Shown: positions 1 through 9,684, counted from the stretch's first letter. The stretch: 64,000 nt of DNA from Sphingobacterium daejeonense (GCF_901472535.1 NZ_LR590470.1:1922001-1986000), one strand, 5' to 3'. Notes: generated from the letters alone by a model not told the origin. Program-made: numbers and translations.

Positions 1-430
1 ACTTAATAAAGATGAAAAATATAAAAATCAATAACAAATAATTGATATAAAACATGACTTTTGCTGATTATAAAACTGACTGCAAAAGGAAAAAAAATTA
101 ACTTTATTGATTGTCAAAATATTTTATTTTTAGTGAAAATCCTACTTGAATTTGAAAATATATCAAGTACACGGCGTTGAATGTAGTTTCATAAATGAAT
201 AGCTATAAATATACCATCAATACATGATTTGACAAATATATTATTGTTTTAGCAGTTCTTTCAAAATATTCATTATATAAGAAATATTTTTTTGTATTTT
301 GCTAATTACAAAAAGTCTCCGTTTAATAATTGTTTAGAATTAATTCTAAACAATTATTAAATTACCTATAATACATGTAGAATTTTGTACAACCAATTAT
401 GAATATTTCTAATTATTTATTTAATATATT
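1..430. other. AT-rich non-coding leader of the DRT locus; candidate ncRNA region
   Basis: No convincing reading frame is present. The stretch is extremely AT-rich, precedes the first reverse transcriptase gene and contains a perfect 40-bp palindrome at 322-361. A short ACAC tract lies at 169-172. DRT type 3 systems, as I recall the literature, need a structured ncRNA, and one model uses an AC-repeat template. An ncRNA here is therefore an inference from position and structure, not something the sequence proves. Confidence 0.4.
322..361. repeat. Perfect 40-bp palindrome upstream of drt3a
   Basis: Bases 322-341 are the exact reverse complement of 342-361, with no spacer. The centre is GAATTAATTC. 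It ends about 70 bp before the drt3a start codon. As RNA it would fold into a long AU-rich hairpin. It could be the end of an ncRNA, a terminator without a clear U tract, or a dimeric repressor site. Confidence 0.85.
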
Positions 431-1885
431 ATGTTAGATCAATCATTTTCTTTTCAAAATTTCAGAACAATATTTGAAATCGAAAATCGTAAAGGAGGCA
501 TTGTTGAAGGCTTTTTCTCGGATGAATATTTAACCAAAAGTGAAGAAGTGTCATTTAAAAGATTGGAAATGAGGAGTTTTATTCCAACAGAAGAAGAAGA
601 TCCCATTTTAGATGAACTCCAACTTGAATTGGAGAATTTGCTAAAACAGAAAGAATCAATTTTGGAAAATGAGCTTTTCACCATTAGTAAAGAAGTAAAT
701 CAAGCAAATTTTAATTTTTGTCTAAATCATTTCAAAGGCAAAAATGGAAAATTTATATACACCATCCAGAAAAGCAATGCTTCCTATTTTGCTATGAAAC
801 AATTGCAACATAATATTTATAGGAGTTTTAAGGTTAAACAATCTGATAGATTCCAAATTGTTAAACAAGTAAAGAAACTTCTACAGGATAATTTTGAAAA
901 ATATATTGTAAGAACAGATATCGAAAGTTTTTACGAAAGCGTACCTCAGGCTTCTTTGATGCAAGTTATAAATGGTAATCAGTTACTCTCACCAAAGTCG
1001 AAAAAATTGATTGCAGGATTACTGCATAATTTCAATGAGATTAGTGGTCAACTTACTATACCTATTTCTGATCGGAAGGGTGTACCACGTGGCGTTGGAA
1101 TAAGTGCATATCTGGCAGAGTTATATATGAGATCAATAGATAATCAAATAAGACAACTTCCGGATTTGACATTTTATGGACGTTATGTAGATGACATAAT
1201 TGCTATTTTTTCTCCTTTAAAGAAAATGAAGCCAAACACTTACCTTGATAAAATTGAATTTATTGTGAATCAAGAAGGACTTAAAGTAAATAAGGTAGGA
1301 ATACCGATTAAAACTTATGAGATTGATGCATTCACTAGTAATAAGGAAAATTCAATTGAATTTTTAGGTTATTGTTTCAAGCTTAACGGAAAAAATTATG
1401 AAGGAATTTATCTTTCATCAAATAAAATAAAAAAATACACTACAAGATTGACGGCAACCTTTGACTCCTTTATTAAAGATAGCACATATAACTATAAGAG
1501 TGCAAAAAAATTACTTATCCATCGTCTAAACTTTCTAACAAAAAACACGCACTTACAACGTCCCAAAAAAGGAATAATAGGAATATATTATTCAAATAGT
1601 TTGCTGGAAAACGACAGCAGCTGTCTAAACTTACTTAATAAAATAATGCATGACCTAATTGACAATAAGTTGCCATTAAGTATCTATGCAAATCTAAACC
1701 CGAAATTGAAACGTTTTTGCTTCAGGAAGGGTTTTGTAGATAAACAATTCTTTCATATTTCATCTAAACGCACAACCGCTAGAGGTACAAGAGGCAAGAA
1801 TATTCCTGATACAAGATCAACAATTATGAGACTTAAGAGACCGACTGTTAATAATTTTGAAAAAATCGTTTTGGCCTGGAAATAA
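431..1885 (+). CDS. drt3a: Antiviral reverse transcriptase Drt3a-like (UG3 group)
   Basis: A 484-residue reverse transcriptase. Visible RT motifs are motif A TDIESFYESV near residue 160, motif B GVPRGVGISAYLAELY near 216, motif C YVDD near 252 and an IEFLGY motif E-like segment near 310. No maturase, endonuclease or integrase domain follows, which argues against a group II intron or retroelement. The N-terminus (MLDQSFSFQNF...ENRKGG) is what I remember for Drt3a proteins. The stop overlaps the start of the next gene by one base, so the two RTs are translationally linked. The pairing with a second, divergent RT is the hallmark of DRT type 3, where both enzymes make DNA in response to phage. 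The family call rests on memory of the family plus gene pairing. Confidence 0.8.
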   Translation: MLDQSFSFQNFRTIFEIENRKGGIVEGFFSDEYLTKSEEVSFKRLEMRSFIPTEEEDPILDELQLELENLLKQKESILENELFTISKEVNQANFNFCLNHFKGKNGKFIYTIQKSNASYFAMKQLQHNIYRSFKVKQSDRFQIVKQVKKLLQDNFEKYIVRTDIESFYESVPQASLMQVINGNQLLSPKSKKLIAGLLHNFNEISGQLTIPISDRKGVPRGVGISAYLAELYMRSIDNQIRQLPDLTFYGRYVDDIIAIFSPLKKMKPNTYLDKIEFIVNQEGLKVNKVGIPIKTYEIDAFTSNKENSIEFLGYCFKLNGKNYEGIYLSSNKIKKYTTRLTATFDSFIKDSTYNYKSAKKLLIHRLNFLTKNTHLQRPKKGIIGIYYSNSLLENDSSCLNLLNKIMHDLIDNKLPLSIYANLNPKLKRFCFRKGFVDKQFFHISSKRTTARGTRGKNIPDTRSTIMRLKRPTVNNFEKIVLAWK

Positions 1886-4445
1886 TGAAGAAAAAAAAAT
1901 CTAAGACACATAATTATAGTAGACATAGGTCGATACTGTCCGATACATTAGCCTACGAAACCCCTCTCACTTTTTCTAATCGTTATTTCTACAGATTTTT
2001 GAGGAATAATAATATTGATTTAATAACGTCTAATGATAAAAATTCTCATCAAACAATCATTTTCAATGGAAAAGGAGATGCTATATTAGAAACCGTTATT
2101 AGAGTTCTTTTTCAAGTTGAAAATTCCCTAGCATTAAAAGAAATTAAATTTACAAATTATTCTAATTGTCTACATACAATTAATAACTTACTGGCATTTA
2201 ATTCTTTAACTTCTTTTTTGTTGACATTAAATGGATTGCTTGAACTTAGGATTACTAACCGTAGATCATTTTTAAAACTTTTGTCTAGTATCGATGGATT
2301 AAAAGGAGAAGCTGAGTACATTTCTAAAAGTCAAAAACGCATTTATAAAGGAGATGACCTAAAATTTTCGGTTGAAAAAGTCATTTCTTTAATTTTGCAG
2401 AGATACTGTGATGTAACTATAGACCTAAAAAAGCTAACTATAAAGTGTTCCGCGAACCATCCATTACTCCCTAATTTCCTTGGGTATGAAATAATTAAGG
2501 AAAATATATTGAAACTAAATGAAAAAAAACTTCGGAGAACATCATTTAATTATAAGATATCTCACAAAGATAACGATTACAGGGAGTTGTCAATTCCACA
2601 TCCCAAAACTCAGACTGAAATCATTAATTTTTATGAAGAATACAAAGAACTTATTATCTATTACTGTGGGGTTAGTCCTTATTCAATCCGAAAACCTGAT
2701 TCAATTGCAAACTTCATTTTCTTTAATGATAGATTCCATTTGGAGCACAAAGGAGATAAATATGATAATGTAGAGGAAAGTGGAAAAGGAATATGAATCA
2801 TTGAAAACTTTTTTCACTTACCGGAAATATCCTAACATCCATCAATTTTATGAGGATTACCGTTACCACAGAGCTGAGAAAAAATACAATTCAATGTTCA
2901 AATTTGATATATCGAAATGTTTTGATAGTGTTTATACTCATTCAGTAGCTTGGGCTATTTATGGAAAGACCGTTGTTAAAGAGAGATTAAAAGGTGCAGA
3001 TATTACTTTCCCTGGTAAATTTGACGCATTTATGCAGAATGGAAACTTTGGAGAAACTAATGGTATATTGATTGGCCCTGAATTCTCAAGAATCTTCGCA
3101 GAAATAATCTTGCAAAGCATCGATAAAGAGATAGAATGTTATCTACGGGAAGAGAAATCTTTAATTTTTAAAAGGGATTATGAGATTTACCGTTACGTTG
3201 ATGATTATTTTATATTCTATAATGATGATGAAACCCGTGACGAAATACTTTCTAAATATAAAGTAGTAATGAAAACCTACAAGATGTCTTTATCTGAGGT
3301 AAAAAACAAAGAGTACGGAAGACCACTAATAACAGAGCTCACAATAGCTAAAAATAAAATTATCTCCTTAATAGACAGTGAAATATGTTACATCATTAAA
3401 GAAAAAGAAAATTCTGAATTTTCGGATCTAAATTTCCGTTGTAATGCTAAAAACTTGATTACTAAATTTAAGATAATTATTAGTGAGTCTGGTGTAGCAT
3501 ACAAGGATATTATGAATTTTACATTAGCAATTCTTAACAAAAGAATAGACGATGTAATTGAAAAATTTGACAAGTATTACGGACATCTGGTAAGATTTGA
3601 GTTTAAAAACGAAGGGAAACCAGAGAGTTTTTCAGTTGATGATGTAACTCGAAAATTTAAACATGAAAATACTTTTACTAATTTTCTGATCGAATTATTG
3701 GATTTCACTTTTTTCATTTATACTGTAGACCCAAGGGTCAATTTCACCATTAAGCTCTGCCGTATTTTGTCACGAATGATAACGCTATACACTGAAAAAA
3801 TAAAATTTTTTACAGGTACTTTTAATGATCCTATTTCTAGAACCGGACCAATTTATACTTCTATTAGAACAAAATATTCGTTAGAAAATAAAGATAGAAT
3901 GTTCAAGAAGATTTCAGATGAAATTAGGCTAGTCTTAGAAAAAAAACAAGGTTAAAAAGTATGCGCAAATTGAATCTCTTTATTTATTGATTGCTGTGCA
4001 ACAACTAGGTAGAGACTACAGTCTATCACCAGAACTACTCATAAAATATTTTGGTTTAAAACGTTCGAATAATAATATTCTTGAGTTCGATTTTATACCC
4101 AACTATTTTGTAATTACAGTTTTGTTATTCTATATTAGAGATGCGAAAGCTTATGTAGAAATTACTGACCTAATCAAATCTTGTATTATTAATAAGATTG
4201 AAAATATTGACGGTGAAAAAGGATTGGATACTGAAGTGGTATTGCTTTTATTTGATGTTTTAGTGTGTCCATATCTTGATTCGAAATTCAAAAGGAAAGC
4301 ACTAAATGCATTTGGAGTGACAAATCAACAACAGCAAGATCATTTGATAAGTTTTAAAAAGAAACAAAAATATTGGTTTACTAAATGGGATAATTTCAAT
4401 TTTCTTGATGAAATTGAAGCGAAGATTGCCCATGAACCTTATTAA
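1885..4445 (+). CDS. drt3b: Second antiviral reverse transcriptase, Drt3b-like (UG8 group), with two frameshifts
   Basis: Three consecutive open segments (1885-2796, about 2780-3955 and about 3942-4445) read as one protein of about 850 residues. RT motif A is FDISKCFDSVYTHS near 2900, motif B is ETNGILIGPEFSRIFAEI near 3055 and motif C is YRYVDDYFIFY near 3190. The reading frame shifts by +1 near 2775-2780 and again in an A8 run near 3939-3946. Removing one base at each point restores the frame. The last segment has no RT motif and is probably the helical C-terminal extension. The N-terminus (NYSRHRSILSDTLAYETPLTFSNRYFYRFL) resembles my memory of Drt3b. The breaks match the homopolymer indels found across this window, so the gene may be intact in the organism. 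Confidence 0.75.
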
Positions 4446-4547
4446 AATATTGGGAGAGCACCAGTACCTACAGGTAAGTCGAATGAATTATTTGACCCCA
4501 CACACCAGCTTTCCCACTTCACCCAAAAGGTGCCCCCAATTGGGGTT

Positions 4548-4584
4548 AAAATAGCCATATTACTGGTAGGCTATTTTATTTTTC
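4548..4584 (+). terminator. Rho-independent terminator after the DRT locus
   Basis: AAAATAGCC at 4548-4556 pairs with GGCTATTTT at 4569-4577 across a 12-nt loop, followed by a T-rich tract. It lies about 100 bp after the drt3b stop. A CCCCAATTGGGG palindrome sits just before it at 4534-4545. Confidence 0.7.
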
Positions 4585-5064
4585 TATAAAATTATTATCA
4601 AAAAAACAGCATTATTGTAAACACATTTCAGGGAAGAGAAGAAGCTGTAAAGCTATTTCAGGACAAAGATTAAATTTTAAAAGAAATGTGTAAACTTATT
4701 CCAGGATGAGTCATCTGAGCGAGTCATCTGAGCAAGCGGAAGTTGGGCATAGCCCTACTTTTTGCCCCTATTGCCCTGCATTCGGGGTTTTGAGTATCCT
4801 CCGGGGATACTCTTGTGGTTTATGGATAATATTAAGGTGTAAAAGGGTATACTTTGCAGTATGTTCAGATGAAATTAGATTCGAGCTGATTGATTTTCTT
4901 CGTAAATTAAATAATATTTTTCACATAATTGATTCATTGTCAACATCATCTTTAAACAAAATTTCTACTCTATTTTAGGCAAAACCTTGTCAATCTAAAA
5001 TATTCAATTCAATTTTTATGGTTTCAATATCTATCTTAATTATTCAAATAATTAGGACCATTGT
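4585..5064. other. Intergenic gap with direct repeats and a hairpin; possible transposon scar
   Basis: I see no convincing gene. Two related 17-bp direct repeats, TGTAAACACATTTCAGG (4616-4632) and TGTAAACTTATTCCAGG (4689-4705), match at 14 of 17 positions. A 13-base unit, GAGTCATCTGAGC, is repeated in tandem just after the second. An 8-bp perfect stem with a 5-base loop lies at 4792-4812. An open frame at 4706-4978 looks spurious. Repeated end motifs like these occur at IS21-type transposon ends, but no transposase is present. Confidence 0.45.
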
Positions 5065-5601
5065 ATGAGTAGAATAATAAATTCAGATACTAAATCCATT
5101 AGGTTCCAAGTCAAAGTTGATGAAAAGCTCCCTTTCCTATCCCTAAAGTTATGAAGAACCAAAAAGGATTTATTCGTTCAGATGGTTGACTATTTCTACA
5201 GAACAAAAAATGACCCCATAGATCTGAACGATGAAATATTGAAAAAGGAAATTACTTCAGGAATTTCAAAGATCCTTTCTTTTTATAGGCAGCAGGAGAA
5301 AGACCTGATTTTACCTCAGTTTGAAATCTTGGGCAATATGGAAAACTCCATAATTAAACTCCTGGATAACATGGAAAGCGCAACCAACAAATTAAATCAG
5401 CTTTCCATAGAACAACAATCATTAAGCAATAGGCAGCGTAATATGCAGGCAAGCTTTGAAGATGCTAAACTATTGAAAACTCGATTTAGAAAAATCTTTG
5501 AAAACTATGTGGCTGCCAGAGAGTCCTTGGGTTGGAATCCATCTTCCAGAATTAAGGATGAATTAATAAAGCTAGCTCTAAACCAATTATCAGACCTTTA
5601 A
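5065..5601 (+). CDS. BtgA/BfmA-like mobilization accessory protein (in-frame stop near the N-terminus)
   Basis: The open part (5182-5601) encodes a helical, probably coiled-coil protein with the segment VDYFYRTKNDPIDLNDEILKK, followed by a glutamine-rich helix. This is the layout of the small BtgA/BfmA mobilization proteins of Bacteroidota mobilizable elements. The same frame is open upstream from an ATG at 5065 (MSRIINSDTKSIRFQVKVDE), except for a TGA at 5152-5154. After that stop the frame reads RTKKDLFVQMVDYF, which fits the family, so the true start is probably 5065 and the TGA reflects a mutation or two compensating indels. The relaxase-like gene follows 9 bp later. These proteins help the relaxase act at oriT. 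Confidence 0.65.
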
Positions 5602-5610
5602 TTTAATTCC

Positions 5611-6597
5611 ATGTTTATAAACATTACAAAGACTGAGAGCGGAAATAATACAGGCAGCTGTGGTCAGCTGGTGAACTACCTAGAAAAAGAAAACAGGCTG
5701 GAGCCCAAACTAAGGGAGCTCTGGTTCAATAATGACTCTAGAAATATACTTCCCTATCAAGTCAGGACATCGATCGATGCCAATATTGCAAAACTTTGTA
5801 AATCAGATGGCAAATTCTACCTGATCAATATCAGCCCGAGCCAAAAGGAACTTGCTTTCCTTCAGAAGCAATATGGAGAGGCTGATATCCCCAATATGCT
5901 CAAGCAATATGCAGAAAAAGTCATGGACGAATACGCCCGGAATTTCAAGCGAGCCGGGATTTCCAGCGGAAGAGATCTCTTGTGGTTTGGAAAGGTCGAG
6001 AAGTATCGCCATTATGGATTTCGGGACAAAGAGGTTAAAGATGGTAAAAGAAAGAAAGGTGAACGTAAAGAAGGGTTACAGTTTCATATCCAGATCATTG
6101 TTAGCCGTAAAGATATCACCAACAAGATCAAGCTCAGCCCACAGAATACCTCAAGAGGAAAGAACGTCGAACATTCCAAGAAATTGGGACAGTTCGACCG
6201 AGTCGCATTCAAAGAATCAGGCGAAAAAATATTTGATGAACACTTTGAGTTCAATCGATCATTTTCCCAGCGCATGAGCTACGCTAATACCATGAAAAAT
6301 GGAAATGCTTTGGAGAAACTTAAGGTTCAAAAAATCCAAAAACTAATTAACATTTTCCCCGATCTGTTGCCCATCGCTGGAAAACTGATCCAAGAAATTG
6401 ATAAGAATATCAATCCAGGGGGACGAATGACGGATCAGCTCAGTATGTTCACAGATATCGTCTCGGAGATTGTTTGGGAATTAAAGCAGGATGCCTATGC
6501 AGTACATCGCGGCTCCAATGATGGGATCCGCGAACTGATTAAGGAATATTACAAGAGCAAAAGGAAAGATCGAAAAGTCATTAGGTATCGCTATTAA
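5611..6597 (+). CDS. DUF5712-type mobilization (relaxase-like) protein
   Basis: 328 residues starting MFINITKTESGNNTGSCGQLVNYLEKENR, a start typical of Bacteroidota MobB/BtgB-like proteins annotated as DUF5712. Internal features are ARNFKRAGISSGRDLLWFGKVE near residue 111 and LQFHIQIIVSRKD near 154, a single-histidine strand that may correspond to part of a metal site. The C-terminus is helical and basic. It follows the BtgA-like gene by 9 bp, forming a two-gene mobilization cassette. The expected role is nicking or binding the element's transfer origin so a co-resident conjugative element can move it. No oriT could be recognised by eye, and I do not see a full HUH motif. Confidence 0.7.
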   Translation: MFINITKTESGNNTGSCGQLVNYLEKENRLEPKLRELWFNNDSRNILPYQVRTSIDANIAKLCKSDGKFYLINISPSQKELAFLQKQYGEADIPNMLKQYAEKVMDEYARNFKRAGISSGRDLLWFGKVEKYRHYGFRDKEVKDGKRKKGERKEGLQFHIQIIVSRKDITNKIKLSPQNTSRGKNVEHSKKLGQFDRVAFKESGEKIFDEHFEFNRSFSQRMSYANTMKNGNALEKLKVQKIQKLINIFPDLLPIAGKLIQEIDKNINPGGRMTDQLSMFTDIVSEIVWELKQDAYAVHRGSNDGIRELIKEYYKSKRKDRKVIRYRY

Positions 6598-6629
6598 TCC
6601 GTAAATTTCATTTGATCCTAACCGGTAAT

Positions 6630-8579
6630 TTAGGATATCCTTCTCTTATGATAGTACAGCTGGTAACTTGAAAGGACTGAATCGACCGTCTTTCTACAGA
6701 TTGTCCTTATCAAGTCTGATTTTTTGAGCAACTGGTCAAAATCCGTCCAACTGATATTGAAATTGTTCTCATAACGTACTGCACTATATGCACAATCAAT
6801 AAGATCAATCAATCTCATTTCACTTTCCATATTTATATCAAAAACAGTATTGAATTCATCTATATAATTTGTGATTAATTTTTGATGGCTACGTAAGGAA
6901 TGAGTTATCTTTTCCTTTCCCAATATTAATAACTCACAGGTTCTATAGCTCAATTCAAAGGCCTGGTGAAGTAGAAACGTCGCATTCTTTAATTTTCCTA
7001 AACTCAGATAAAACTGAACTCCCTGGAAGAAGCTGTCAACCTTTTCCAACTCATATTCAACTTGAATATTGCCGCGCTGTAGTATCTTGGAAGGTTCCAA
7101 TAGGATTTTAGGAGCTTGGTAATTACTCTTTGGATTGATATACAGAAGATTCTCAGGATCTGTCACATAAAGAAAAGCCATTCCTCCATTTTTAATAGCT
7201 TCCCTTACTTCAGTGGTATGATAAACCCGAATTGAATATTGTGGAAATTCAGCTAGAATCCATTTTGAAGATGCTATAGCTTCATTCAGATCCTGCTTAT
7301 GGCATGATGGAATTACAAGAATGATTTCTGGTTTTGAATTCTCTTTTATTAGAGGGATACAAATGTATATCCGGTCTATTAGTAGGTAATGAGTAATTTT
7401 TGAAACAATCCAGTTGAGTTCTTCTGAATTTTTTTTATAATCTTTCATAACATGGTTTATTTTGCATGATCTATTTTTTCTTTCCCAAGAGATATAGCTT
7501 TCGATTTCTGTGAGGTAAATAAGATTTCTAATAAAACTAATGGTCTGAAGGAAATATTTTTGTTTTTTGATGTTACATTTCCTATTGCTTAATACGGTCT
7601 CTAGACATTCATCTAAAAGTTTCCTCCAATTTTCAACAGGTCGGTATTTAAACTGAGATTGTAAATAGTGCCAAGGGTCCAATATCCATTGATTCTTCGA
7701 AATATCGAGACCTATTAACATATCATTAGGAAATTGCCAAGGAATTGAAAGGTCTACATCGGAAACTTTCGCGATAAGAAAGGTAATCCAAAATTCATCG
7801 AGTACATACAGGTAATCGTGAAAATAATGAACTAGGTTTCCAGGACTTCCATTCCCTCTCCAAAAATCCGCTGTAGGAAGGATTTCCAAAACCAGCTTAA
7901 TTCCGTTCAATAACTCGTTCTTAGGGGTTTGGTCAAAAACTTCATTTAAACTACAATTATAATCATAAACCGTTTCTCGGTTTCTGAATGCTTCCAATTC
8001 TGAAAATAAGATCTTTTCGCTAAGTACCGATTTGTGCCGATAATTCCCGGAAATGCATAGTTCATAAGATAATTCGATCAATTGATAGAGAGCCTGAAGA
8101 ACACTTAGATCATGATCTTCATTATATGGATAATCGGTACAATTTGGATTCAGACCGATAAAAAAATAATCATAAACTTCAGCCTTTAGAAAGCATAATG
8201 AAAATTGTGAAAATACGTCTTTAAGATTGTAATAATTAGCCTGACCAAAACGCCGTTTGGATTGAATTATGTAATCTGTCTCTATATTTAAGTCATCGAT
8301 CTGTCCCTCACTTTCAACCGATTGAGTCAAGCTAATGAGCCAAGAAGCTTCCAAAAATCTGATTATTTTTTTATATTTTTCATAGAGAACAAGCGGCGAA
8401 TTATAATTCTTCCAATATCTTATTCTTAAAGAAGAAACAAAAATCTCGGTTACTTCATCTACAATTTTTTCTGCATTGACCTGATTTTTGAAGAGTTCTT
8501 CTATAATTGATATCGGCTTGAGAATTTCCTGTTCGTTCAATAACGTGATGTAGTTGCCTAAATGATGTACGTGGTGCAT
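6630..8579 (-). CDS. Large protein with a C-terminal HEPN-like domain
   Basis: 649 residues, convergent with the mobilization genes. Residues from about 525 to the end look like a PF05168-type HEPN helical bundle: FFQGVQFYLSLGKLKNATFLLHQAFELSYRT, followed by ITHSL. The LLHQAfE helix and the THSL segment are typical of that family. A canonical Rx4-6H RNase motif is not obvious. The first 400 residues are mostly helical and unrecognised. Residues of about 400-490 form an alpha/beta region with strands IYICIPLI, PEIILVIPS and GMAFLYVTD. HEPN proteins are common in toxin-antitoxin and defence loci, but they also occur in Bacteroidota mobile elements without known roles. The function is unknown; a defence or toxin role is only suggested by context. 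Confidence 0.6.
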   Translation of the reverse strand: MHHVHHLGNYITLLNEQEILKPISIIEELFKNQVNAEKIVDEVTEIFVSSLRIRYWKNYNSPLVLYEKYKKIIRFLEASWLISLTQSVESEGQIDDLNIETDYIIQSKRRFGQANYYNLKDVFSQFSLCFLKAEVYDYFFIGLNPNCTDYPYNEDHDLSVLQALYQLIELSYELCISGNYRHKSVLSEKILFSELEAFRNRETVYDYNCSLNEVFDQTPKNELLNGIKLVLEILPTADFWRGNGSPGNLVHYFHDYLYVLDEFWITFLIAKVSDVDLSIPWQFPNDMLIGLDISKNQWILDPWHYLQSQFKYRPVENWRKLLDECLETVLSNRKCNIKKQKYFLQTISFIRNLIYLTEIESYISWERKNRSCKINHVMKDYKKNSEELNWIVSKITHYLLIDRIYICIPLIKENSKPEIILVIPSCHKQDLNEAIASSKWILAEFPQYSIRVYHTTEVREAIKNGGMAFLYVTDPENLLYINPKSNYQAPKILLEPSKILQRGNIQVEYELEKVDSFFQGVQFYLSLGKLKNATFLLHQAFELSYRTCELLILGKEKITHSLRSHQKLITNYIDEFNTVFDINMESEMRLIDLIDCAYSAVRYENNFNISWTDFDQLLKKSDLIRTICRKTVDSVLSSYQLYYHKRRIS

Positions 8580-8851
8580 AATGAAACTTATTAGATTTTA
8601 TCAATAAACCATAGTCTCGCAAATCCGCCCAATCTTTTTCCATGCAGCGATCGTTGATCTAATTTTCTGCAAACAATGTTCAAAGCGGTTAAAGGATTCC
8701 CAATACAAAATAAGATACTTCCACTCGTGTAGCGAACCAAATCATTTGGTAAATAACTAGGTTCAGGGAGTAGCTTACAACCTAGACCTGGTATTACCAG
8801 TTTGCGATATATTTTGTAAATTGGTTGGGAGATAATGTTAACTTTGAAATT

Positions 8852-9268
8852 ATGAATACTTCAAATAAAATAAACCATATAGGTAGAAAAATAGGAAGGA
8901 TCCGTGAACTTCGCGGAATGAAACAGGAAGCTTTGGCCATTGAGCTCGGTGTCAGCCAGCAGACCGTTTCGGCAATGGAAAACAAGGAAAATATTGAGAC
9001 TGAGCTCCTATCTCAAGTAGCGAAAATATTAGGAGTTACGCCTGAGGCCATAGAAAACTTTAGCGAAGAAGCTGTGTTTAATATTATGAACAATACATTC
9101 ACTAGTAATGATACATCAACGTTAAATGCAATCAATATACAGCCAAACTTTAATCCCCTAGATAAATTGGTGGAAGCTTTTGAAGAAAATAAAAAACTTT
9201 ATGAAAGATTGGTACAGGCCGAAAAAGATAAAGTTTCTTATCTAGAACACCTTCTTAAAAACAAGTAG
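8852..9268 (+). CDS. XRE-family helix-turn-helix regulator
   Basis: 138 residues from the ATG at 8852. An in-frame TTG at 8825 would add nine residues, but the alignment of XRE proteins favours the ATG. The HTH covers about residues 9-60 (IGRKIGRIRELRGMKQEALAIELGVSQQTVSAMENKE). A polar linker and a C-terminal coiled coil follow (KLVEAFEENKKLYERLVQAEKDKVSYLEHLL). The arrangement is common for small DNA-binding regulators on Bacteroidota mobile elements. It is transcribed away from the HEPN gene across a gap of about 270 bp and may control one or both. A short terminator follows. Confidence 0.8.
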   Translation: MNTSNKINHIGRKIGRIRELRGMKQEALAIELGVSQQTVSAMENKENIETELLSQVAKILGVTPEAIENFSEEAVFNIMNNTFTSNDTSTLNAINIQPNFNPLDKLVEAFEENKKLYERLVQAEKDKVSYLEHLLKNK

Positions 9269-9291
9269 TCCACTATATTTTAGAATTCTTT

Positions 9292-9318
9292 AAATCGAGA
9301 TACCCTATATCGATTTTT
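9292..9318 (+). terminator. Short terminator after the XRE gene
   Basis: AAATCGA (9292-9298) pairs with TCGATTT (9310-9316) across an 11-nt loop, followed by a T run. It is located 24 bp after the XRE stop codon. Confidence 0.55.
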
Positions 9319-9387
9319 AACAGGGTGGTGTTCTTTTCATATTTTCAATTTAAATTAATCTCTCATTATCAAACTAAATGTATCAAT

Positions 9388-9684
9388 ATGAGAGATTTAA
9401 GAAAAAATCAGATCGTCACGGTCGAAGACCTAGAGGTCATGAAAAAAGAAATCTTGGATAGCATCCAAAGGATCGGCAAAGAAAGTAACCTCAGATCACC
9501 TGTTCGCAGGTGGATGAAATCGGCTGAAGTCAGGGCACTGTTGGGATTTTCTCTCGGAAAGCTCCAGGCAGTGAGGGAAAGCGGACTTCTAGCCTATACC
9601 AAAATAGGCGGAAATATCTATTATGATCCCGAAGATCTTAAGAAGCTGTTCAGTGAAAATAGAATCCTAGAGCAAAAATGCTGA
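9388..9684 (+). CDS. Helix-turn-helix (HTH_17/excisionase-like) protein
   Basis: 98 residues starting MRDLRKNQIVTVEDLEVMKKEI. Its core, WMKSAEVRALLGFSLGKLQAVRESGLLAYTKIGGNIYYDPEDLKKLF, is the winged-helix fold of MerR/excisionase-type proteins widely found in Bacteroidota integrative elements. I chose the ATG at 9388 because the upstream extension (from 9325) is low-complexity. It overlaps the next gene by 7 bp. Likely roles are excision factor for the element's integrase or a local regulator. Confidence 0.75.
   Translation: MRDLRKNQIVTVEDLEVMKKEILDSIQRIGKESNLRSPVRRWMKSAEVRALLGFSLGKLQAVRESGLLAYTKIGGNIYYDPEDLKKLFSENRILEQKC

Noticed and set aside
431..4445. Diversity-generating retroelement, group II intron or retron as explanation of the two RTs
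   Set aside because: There is no template/variable repeat pair, no maturase or endonuclease domain, no intron ends and no msr/msd-like structure next to a single short RT.
4706..4978. 90-residue open frame after the DRT locus
   Set aside because: Odd composition, overlaps tandem repeats and a hairpin, and has no family-like features; probably chance.
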